Part shown: one piece after another, positions 1 through 5,523 of the stretch | How positions within the stretch are numbered: position 1 is the stretch's first letter | How the letters are laid out: every line of letters begins with the position of its first letter | Notes under the pieces: model-generated | What the model was told of the DNA's origin: nothing | What the model saw: the letters and a program-made list of their open reading frames with translations, nothing else | Databases searched by the model: none | Source: Anaerolineales bacterium | Lineage (GTDB): Bacteria > Chloroflexota > Anaerolineae > Anaerolineales > E44-bin32 | Direction: 5' to 3' | DNA length: 5,523 nucleotides | NCBI GenBank assembly: GCA_011772595.1 | Contig: WVZH01000102.1 | Location: 973 to 6,495 of the forward strand | Position numbers and translations under genes: made by a program

Positions 1-1670
<1,670 letters not shown>

Positions 1671-1676
1671 GGTTCG

Positions 1677-1681
1677 CCTCC
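1677..1681 (-). promoter_or_regulatory. Ribosome binding site of glmS
   Basis: The minus strand reads GGAGG followed by CGAACC and then ATG, a 6-nt spacing. This fixes the start at 1670, which is also required by the invariant Met-Cys N-terminus of the glutaminase domain. It lies about 25 nt beyond the 3' end of the ribozyme, so it stays on the downstream cleavage product with the coding region. Confidence 0.85.
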
Positions 1682-1827
1682 ACATTTCAATTGGGGGTAT
1701 CTTTATGCCACGACCCTTTGTTTTGTCCGCACCGTTACCGACACGGCGTTCGACGCTGGGCCTTCAAAGGTATTGGGGAAGGTACGGGTGGTGGCTCACC
1801 CGGAAGGCTTCCGCTGATCTTTCGATT

Positions 1828-1890
1828 TTCCCGATCTGAAGGCGATATTCCGCTCTCCCAACCGGTTAACCCCGCCTCGCAGCCAGGGAA
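1828..1890 (-). other. Extra 63-nt hairpin inserted in the P2 domain of the glmS ribozyme
   Basis: In the glmS ribozymes I know, only a few bases separate the 5' strand of P2 from the AUCGA segment. Here 63 nt intervene and fold on their own: UUCCC (1890-1886) pairs with GGGAA (1832-1828), CUG (1882-1880) with CAG (1838-1836), and GAGGCG (1878-1873) with CGCCUU (1844-1839), leaving C1879 bulged. The apical loop contains two overlapping self-complementary 8-mers, GGTTAACC (1864-1871) and AACCGGTT (1860-1867). The pairing is read directly from the sequence; its role, if any, is unknown. Confidence 0.65.
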
Positions 1891-1929
1891 CCTTCATCCT
1901 CGTCACCCCACACGTCGTGGGGCCTTGCG

Positions 1930-1931
1930 CT
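1930..1931 (-). promoter_or_regulatory. Predicted ribozyme self-cleavage site
   Basis: Cleavage is expected between the A templated by 1931 and the G templated by 1930, giving a downstream RNA that begins 5'-OH GCGCAAGG. This follows from alignment to the A|GCGC junction of characterised glmS ribozymes. The fifth base of the canonical GCGCC is A here. Confidence 0.75.
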
Positions 1932-1990
1932 GTTCCTTCCCATATCGTCTTTATTCGCCCTGATTCGCCTCCTTTATTGGGTCTCCTAAA
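1932..1990 (-). other. 5' leader segment upstream of the ribozyme cleavage site, with an SD-like motif
   Basis: This stretch lies between the predicted glmS transcription start and the cleavage site, and would be released as a fragment of about 57 nt. It is purine-rich and contains AAGGAGG (1974-1968). The 12-mer beginning at that GGAGG (1972-1961) matches the real glmS SD-to-start 12-mer (1681-1670) at 11 of 12 positions. No start codon sits at a suitable distance from it. I see no known element here. Confidence 0.4.
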
Positions 1991-1995
1991 ATCCT

Positions 1996-2024
1996 ATTAT
2001 ACCTGCTTATCATCTCACCTCTAG
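1996..2024 (-). promoter_or_regulatory. Predicted glmS promoter (perfect -10 box, weak -35)
   Basis: On the minus strand TATAAT occupies 2001-1996, a perfect sigma-70-type -10 box. Transcription would start near 1987-1989, about 57 nt before the ribozyme cleavage site and about 320 nt before the glmS ATG, so the whole ribozyme is included. At 17 nt upstream the -35 position holds CTAGAG, a poor match to TTGACA, and 18-nt spacing gives TCTAGA (3 of 6). No extended -10 TGn is present. The call rests on the -10 box and its placement. Confidence 0.6.
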
Positions 2025-2061
2025 ACCTGCCCTCAACCATGATAACCAAAACGAGGGGGAC

Positions 2062-2101
2062 GAAACGTGTGGGCCGACTCGCTGAATCGCTCACACGTTT
2101 C
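2062..2101 (-). terminator. 10-bp inverted repeat after the SIMPL gene, possible terminator or mRNA 3' end
   Basis: GAAACGTGTG (2101-2092) pairs perfectly with CACACGTTTC (2071-2062) across a 20-nt loop. It begins 40 nt past the lipoprotein stop codon and ends about 60 nt before the glmS -10 box, the expected place for a transcription end. Against a classical intrinsic terminator: what follows on the minus strand is GTCCCCCTCGTTTTGG, with only a short T run, and the loop is large. It could instead be an mRNA 3'-protecting hairpin or a protein-binding palindrome upstream of glmS. There is no T tract on the plus-strand side either. Confidence 0.4.
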
Positions 2102-2141
2102 CCATCGACTGCATCCATGGTGCGAGTTCGGTGATCGGGCG

Positions 2142-2900
2142 CTACGGCACCAACTCAAACGTGATCTGGACCTGCACGCTAACGGAGCTTTGGCCAGGAC
2201 TGATCGGCGCAGCGCCTCCACCCCCTATTCCGATTCCGGACTCAGCGATTGCGTACGAGAGAGGAACGAGATCATCCAAAACGCCTTCGCTCACAACGAT
2301 GGGATCCCCTAGCGAAGCGCCCATATTATCCGCAAGTTGCTCCGCCTTACTGCGCGCGTCCAAAATAGCGATCGATCGCGCCTCTGTAGCCAGCCCAGTG
2401 GTATCTTCGATACCAAAGCTGATGCCGAAGACGTTGTTGGCACCCGCAGCGAGGGCTGCACTGAGGACATCGCCCATGCTTCCGACCTCGCGAACCTTTA
2501 CTTGCACGGTTCCATCGATGTGAAACAAGCGCTCACCACTTGGGAAACCAGTCTGTGGATCGTATCGATCTTCCGGCCAGACGTTGAAATTCGTTGTTTG
2601 GATGTCCTTCTCAATAACGCCCTTCTCAAGAACGGCAGCCTTAATGCTCGCGATTATCGCGTTCGCCTCGGCGACCCCCGCCCCCACATCCTCATCCAGG
2701 ATGTTGACGCCTAATTGGATCACCGCCATATCCGGGATGCCGCTAGCCGTTCCGTACCCAACGACCGTGAGTGAATGGGGAAAAGCCGCACCCCTCACAT
2801 CCGTTACAACAGGGGCAGTTGTGCAACCGACCAATAGGAGTGACAACGCAACAACCCCCAGGTACAGAACGGATCGATTGATGGTGTTTTTCTCTGACAT
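2142..2900 (-). CDS. SIMPL (DUF541) domain lipoprotein
   Basis: A 252-residue protein with a lipoprotein signal peptide: a short basic N-region, a hydrophobic stretch (about residues 11-25) and lipobox LVGC with Cys26 as the predicted lipidated residue. The mature part fits the SIMPL/DUF541 family over about residues 43-250, with VGYG (47-50), PDMAVIQLGV (56-65), a helix rich in Ala and Ile, and the typical DIQTTNFNVWPE segment starting at 99, then a second half with ARSKAEQLADNMGASLGDP. It ends in a short Gly/Ala/Pro-rich stretch and a beta-like VSVQVQITFELVP. SIMPL proteins are secreted or periplasmic, often oligomeric, and mostly of unknown function; some family members have been linked to oxidative stress or outer-membrane roles. 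Location is inferred to be the outer face of the cell membrane. A strong SD (GGGAGG, 8-nt spacing) supports the ATG at 2900. The substrate or partner cannot be told from this window. Confidence 0.9.
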   Translation of the reverse strand: MSEKNTINRSVLYLGVVALSLLLVGCTTAPVVTDVRGAAFPHSLTVVGYGTASGIPDMAVIQLGVNILDEDVGAGVAEANAIIASIKAAVLEKGVIEKDIQTTNFNVWPEDRYDPQTGFPSGERLFHIDGTVQVKVREVGSMGDVLSAALAAGANNVFGISFGIEDTTGLATEARSIAILDARSKAEQLADNMGASLGDPIVVSEGVLDDLVPLSYAIAESGIGIGGGGAAPISPGQSSVSVQVQITFELVP

Positions 2901-2908
2901 AGAAAGAG

Positions 2909-2914
2909 CCTCCC
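2909..2914 (-). promoter_or_regulatory. Ribosome binding site of the SIMPL lipoprotein gene
   Basis: GGGAGG on the minus strand, followed by an 8-nt spacer and ATG at 2900. It fixes the start so that the signal peptide begins with MSEKN. Its 5' edge touches a small hairpin. Confidence 0.85.
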
Positions 2915-2928
2915 GCGGTTCACACCGC
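2915..2928 (-). promoter_or_regulatory. Small GNRA-loop hairpin abutting the SIMPL ribosome binding site
   Basis: On the minus strand GCGGU and ACCGC form a perfect 5-bp stem closed by GUGA, a GNRA tetraloop, immediately 5' of GGGAGG with no gap. It could hold the SD single-stranded or protect the 5' end of the mRNA. The structure is visible; a regulatory function is inference. Confidence 0.4.
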
Positions 2929-3189
2929 TATGTTTTTACTAGAGGAATCTCACAACACGGATGAGAATTCGCCTCGTTCTTTCTCCTAAACGACTTTTCC
3001 AATCCTAAGGTTCCAGGGAAGTGTCCTCATATTTCTTTCAATTGTCAAATCTGGCTCACAGACCAGCGTGCGGACGAATAGTCCCCATGACAGTTTTCAT
3101 TCTCGGTTTCGTGGGAATAGAACTTCTGCGGAAACGGTCGCGTCCGAGCATGAAAATCATGCAACGATCATCGGTTTAAGGGTTTTTCC
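2929..3189. other. Spacer between cmk and the SIMPL gene, no gene found
   Basis: No frame here has a convincing start, SD and protein-like composition. On the minus strand there is a TTGACA at 3048-3043, but no good -10 box at 16-18 nt. A short palindrome lies at 3148-3162. The lipoprotein promoter is presumably in this spacer, but I cannot place it with confidence. No clear intrinsic terminator follows cmk. Confidence 0.5.
3148..3162. repeat. Short inverted repeat downstream of cmk
   Basis: GCATGA and TCATGC form a perfect 6-bp inverted repeat around a 3-nt spacer, 28 nt past the cmk stop codon. There is no T run on either side, so it is not a standard terminator. It may be an mRNA 3' hairpin or chance. 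Confidence 0.3.
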
Positions 3190-3879
3190 CTACTCCTTCG
3201 ATTCTTGCATGACGAGTGCATATACGAATTCAAACAATTCATCAATACCCATAGATGTTGAATCGATGATAATCGCATCCGCCGCAGCTACCAAAGGGGC
3301 CAGGTCGCGCGTCGAATCGAGGCGATCGCGTGCTTTCATCGCAGCAAGGATTTCTTCGTATGTAAGCAACTCACCTCGCTGCTGACTCTCTAAGAAACGG
3401 CGTTCTGCGCGCGCTTCCACAGAAGCATCCAGATAGATTTTAAGGTCGGCTTCCGGAAGCACAACCGTGCCGATGTCGCGACCGACCATGACTACCCGCC
3501 CCCGCAATCCGATCTCCCGTTGCCTCAGTGTCATGGCTTGTCGAACGCCGGAATACATTGAGACTTGAGAGACATCGGCGTCGACTTCGGGTGTTCGAAT
3601 GCCCCAGGTCACATCATGACCATCTAGCAAGACATCATACTGGCGGCCATCATCCTTCGAAGGCGGACGTACGTCAATTTCCGCAGTCGTAGCGATAGCC
3701 GTGACCGCCTGTTCGTCATCGACGGCCACCGACCGCAGAAGCGTGGCGAGTGTAACGGCACGGTACATAACACCTGTATCGAGGTACAGATAACCGATCC
3801 GGTCTGCAAGCAGAGCAGCCAAGGTAGATTTCCCGGAAGCTGCCGGTCCATCAATCGCGATCTTATCGGGAGGCGCCAT
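3190..3879 (-). CDS. cmk: Cytidylate kinase
   Basis: Transfers a phosphate from ATP to CMP or dCMP, giving CDP or dCDP; cytosolic, part of pyrimidine nucleotide salvage and recycling. The 229-residue length is normal for bacterial Cmk. Visible motifs: Walker A GPAASGKST (11-19); YLDTGVMYR (32-40), the CMP-binding region with Arg40; DVTWGIRTPEVDADVS (89-104), the nucleotide-specific insert carrying the conserved IRTPEV; VGRDIGTVVLPEAD (132-145); KIYLDASVEARAERR (147-161); and the LID-region ARDRLDSTR (183-191) with Arg184, Asp188 and Arg191; then IIIDST near the C-terminus. The start is 21 nt after the stop of the upstream membrane protein. There is no good SD at normal spacing (GGGGA sits 15 nt away), so translational coupling or co-transcription with that gene is plausible. 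The start is fixed by P-loop position: an upstream start is unlikely to add anything conserved. Confidence 0.97.
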   Translation of the reverse strand: MAPPDKIAIDGPAASGKSTLAALLADRIGYLYLDTGVMYRAVTLATLLRSVAVDDEQAVTAIATTAEIDVRPPSKDDGRQYDVLLDGHDVTWGIRTPEVDADVSQVSMYSGVRQAMTLRQREIGLRGRVVMVGRDIGTVVLPEADLKIYLDASVEARAERRFLESQQRGELLTYEEILAAMKARDRLDSTRDLAPLVAAADAIIIDSTSMGIDELFEFVYALVMQESKE

Positions 3880-3900
3880 CGGTCTTACTTACTGTCCCCA

Positions 3901-5523
3901 TCATTCCAGATCTGGTGAGGAGGGAATCTCGCCCCCCATGTTGGCCAGGTCCACGCGCACCATAAGAAACCAACGCTCCTCGTTGGTAGGTGCGTCTCTA
4001 CTGATCCACCATTTGACCGGTTCAGGAGGTAGATACCCACTCCATCCCCAATATTCTTTCAACTTGATCGATTGCCCGATGTATTCCCCTGAAAAAGCGG
4101 ACAACTCGCTGTCCTCCGGGATGAGGTACATCGCAGGACTTTCCGTTGCATCATCTTGTATGGGTTGGAATTCTCTCAAGATCCAGGCTATGGAAGTCGG
4201 AATTTCAGCTCCCCGAACATGTACGTCAAGCGCATCTTTGCGCCCGGTGTTCGCTTGTGAGATTGTCTCGACTGCTTCCTTCAACCGATACATGCCGATC
4301 ACCGTACTCTGCGGCCGCCAGAGCTCCCTGGCGCTTGCGGCACTCTCATTAAAGTTCAGGCGCCACGTTGCTGATAGGGTCAACGCGATAAGAAAGAGCG
4401 AAGCGGAAATCGCTGATGCTTCAATCGCTACCCCCATATTCCAACCCAGGCCGAAGAAGATCACGACCAAGATCGAGACAAATATCAATCCTAAGATGAC
4501 GATTAGACGTAAGGCTGGATCGAGTTGGCCGGCCGCGATAAGATTCGAACCTGAGGTATAAATCGTAAGATTCATGAAAACGAGCAAACCTAATACGATG
4601 AGCACGCCTGACAAGCTGACGAATTCCAACCATGATTCACGTTTCGAGATTCGATCGACAACTGATTCGAGTGCAGTAGCAGTAAGGTAAGATACCGGGA
4701 GCATTACCCAGACGAGATCCGCACCCTGCCGCGAAGGATAGAGCAACAAGAATAGAAAACCCGCCAAAAACCATGCCACTGCTCCACGTCCGAAAGCATC
4801 CTGTAGCCTCACTGCAAGGATTATCCCAACTACACCGAAGACAAACGTCAGAGGTTCGTAAAACGGCAACATCATCAATGCCGTCAATGGTGGTATGCCA
4901 CTCGATGTAAACCAACCCGAAAACCAGGCCCCAAGCGATTCAGCCAAACCTGCTATCCCTCGTAAAGAAAATCCTGCACCCCCGGCAACGAGAAACATTA
5001 CACCAATCGTAATCCACGATCCCAAACGGATCTGTTCTTTGCCCAATTTGGCGATCAGTAAGCCCCGATGCCCACCACTCATGAATATAAAAAGCACCCC
5101 TAAACCCACAGTTATTAATCCGTGGATGGCTGATGCTCCACTTGCCAGTGTCAGACCAAGCATTCCTGCGATCCAAGGAGCTCGGTTTCGAAATTCCTCT
5201 CCAGAATCGACCCCGAGCAAAAGCATGATGACCGAGCCTAATCCAAACGCTGCCAGCGCCGGTCCCCCAGCGATTCGAGAGGATGTAATGAATACCGGTG
5301 AGCACGCGAAAAGCGTGGCGAGAATGAATGCACGCGTACGGCCGAAACGTTTCCTGGCGAAGAATGGGGTCATTATGAGTGCGACGCCGGCAAACGCAGA
5401 GATCAGCCTTGCTCCGACCTCGTGCGCACCAAAGAGTTGAAAGAGCAATGCCGTCAATGTGTGATAGGCTGGGTTCTGAGGAGTCGCGGCCTGACCTTCA
5501 TTCCAATACGCTGAAGCATCCGG
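3901..5523 (-). CDS. Multi-pass membrane glycosyltransferase-like protein (GT-C fold, Agl23/TIGR03663-like), N-terminus cut by window edge
   Basis: The frame stays open from the window edge to the TGA at 3901-3903, 540 residues. The part before the TTG at 5457 continues the protein (PDASAYWNEGQAATPQ, then NPAYHTLTALLFQLFGAHEVGARL), so that TTG is not the start; the true start lies outside, probably a few tens of residues upstream. In-window residues 23 to about 386 hold some ten or more hydrophobic membrane segments. The opening, a short loop with acidic and YW residues, then PAYH, LFG and ARL, followed by FA-KRFGRTRAFILATLFACSPVFITSSR, is typical of GT-C / ArnT-PMT-type transferases that use lipid-linked sugars. 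The SRQGADLVWVMLPVSYL segment recalls the later conserved region of the TIGR03663 family. Residues 387-540 form a soluble C-terminal part rich in Trp. Likely role: envelope or protein glycosylation at the membrane; substrate unknown. Family assignment is from memory and moderate; the GT-C class is more secure. Confidence 0.72.
   Translation of the reverse strand, partial: PDASAYWNEGQAATPQNPAYHTLTALLFQLFGAHEVGARLISAFAGVALIMTPFFARKRFGRTRAFILATLFACSPVFITSSRIAGGPALAAFGLGSVIMLLLGVDSGEEFRNRAPWIAGMLGLTLASGASAIHGLITVGLGVLFIFMSGGHRGLLIAKLGKEQIRLGSWITIGVMFLVAGGAGFSLRGIAGLAESLGAWFSGWFTSSGIPPLTALMMLPFYEPLTFVFGVVGIILAVRLQDAFGRGAVAWFLAGFLFLLLYPSRQGADLVWVMLPVSYLTATALESVVDRISKRESWLEFVSLSGVLIVLGLLVFMNLTIYTSGSNLIAAGQLDPALRLIVILGLIFVSILVVIFFGLGWNMGVAIEASAISASLFLIALTLSATWRLNFNESAASARELWRPQSTVIGMYRLKEAVETISQANTGRKDALDVHVRGAEIPTSIAWILREFQPIQDDATESPAMYLIPEDSELSAFSGEYIGQSIKLKEYWGWSGYLPPEPVKWWISRDAPTNEERWFLMVRVDLANMGGEIPSSPDLE

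Larger units (their letters stand above)
1707..1931 (-). ncRNA. glmS ribozyme: glmS ribozyme (glucosamine-6-phosphate-activated self-cleaving RNA), with enlarged P2 domain
   Basis: Seen on the minus strand, 5' to 3'. AGCGCAAGG (1931-1923) matches the A|GCGCC cleavage site. P1 is CCCCAC (1922-1917) paired with GUGGGG (1911-1906). UGACGAGG (1905-1898) matches the conserved segment after P1. P2 is GAAGG (1895-1891) with CCUUC (1807-1803). AUCGAAAGAUCAGCGG (1826-1811) aligns with AUCGAGACAUCGGCGG as I recall it from the Thermoanaerobacter ribozyme. P3 is CGGGUG (1802-1797) with CACCCG (1790-1785). P3.1 is loop GCCAC (1795-1791) with GUGGC (1711-1707). P4 is CCUUUG (1770-1765) with CAAAGG (1720-1715). 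GUGGCAUAAAG follows, close to GUGGCAUAGAG there. Position directly upstream of glmS clinches the call. In known cases the RNA uses glucosamine-6-phosphate as cofactor to cleave itself, and the 5'-hydroxyl product is degraded, lowering glmS expression. Deviations: a 63-nt insertion in the P2 domain, and A-for-C and A-for-G changes in the presumed P2.2 partners. Cleavage activity is inferred. Alignments are from memory, done by eye. Confidence 0.88.

Noticed and set aside
1866..1943. 25-codon open frame starting at ATG 1943 inside the glmS leader
   Set aside because: It runs through ribozyme helices whose sequence is explained by RNA pairing. Its product has no recognisable features and the SD-like motif upstream is about 24 nt away, too far.
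3020..3048. TTGACA at 3048-3043 as the -35 box of the SIMPL gene promoter
   Set aside because: With 17-nt spacing the -10 position reads GACACT and with 18 nt ACACTT, both poor matches to TATAAT. The promoter cannot be placed from this alone.
3179..3191. AGGG-loop-CCCT hairpin at the cmk stop as an intrinsic terminator
   Set aside because: Only 4 bp of stem, overlapping the stop codon, and no T tract follows on the minus strand.
3938..4561. 207-codon plus-strand open frame
   Set aside because: It is an antisense shadow of the glycosyltransferase-like gene, with no SD and low-complexity composition.

Overview
All recognisable genes in this window lie on the minus strand. Read in transcription order, from high to low coordinates, they are: the C-terminal part of a multi-pass membrane glycosyltransferase-like protein (3901-5523, N-terminus outside the window); cytidylate kinase cmk (3190-3879, 21 nt downstream); a SIMPL/DUF541 lipoprotein (2142-2900); and the first 556 codons of glmS (1-1670, C-terminus outside the window). 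The long plus-strand reading frames are shadows of these genes.

The most informative stretch is the 471-nt gap between the lipoprotein gene and glmS. It is a structured glmS leader. A perfect TATAAT box (1996-2001) would start an RNA of about 320 nt ahead of the glmS ATG. That RNA carries a well-supported candidate glmS ribozyme (about 1931-1707, minus strand): the AGCGC cleavage-site sequence, a P1 hairpin followed by UGACGAGG, the AUCGA...AGCGGAAGCCUUCCGG core, a P3 hairpin whose loop is complementary to a GUGGC element at the 3' end (P3.1 pseudoknot), a long-range P4, and the GUGGCAUAAAG 3' motif. In characterised systems glucosamine-6-phosphate, the product of GlmS, acts as cofactor for self-cleavage and so represses glmS. 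This copy is unusual in carrying a 63-nt extra hairpin inside the P2 domain, and the insert resembles a partial second copy of that domain.

Organism: moderate GC, cell-envelope genes, an Agl23-like (TIGR03663-type) membrane protein and a glmS ribozyme. The Agl23-like family is known to me mainly from Chloroflexota and archaea. A bacterium of the Chloroflexota is my best guess, but it is an inference from gene content. The ribozyme is best known from Firmicutes, so it is notable if that placement is right.

The genes probably form two or three transcription units. The glycosyltransferase and cmk are close enough to be co-transcribed. A 289-nt spacer separates cmk from the lipoprotein gene, which has a strong ribosome binding site next to a small GNRA-loop hairpin. 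A 10-bp inverted repeat then separates the lipoprotein gene from the glmS promoter. The glycosyltransferase, the lipoprotein and GlmS (amino-sugar precursor supply) all act at or feed the cell envelope; cmk supplies pyrimidine nucleotides. I saw no tRNA, rRNA, insertion sequence or CRISPR array.
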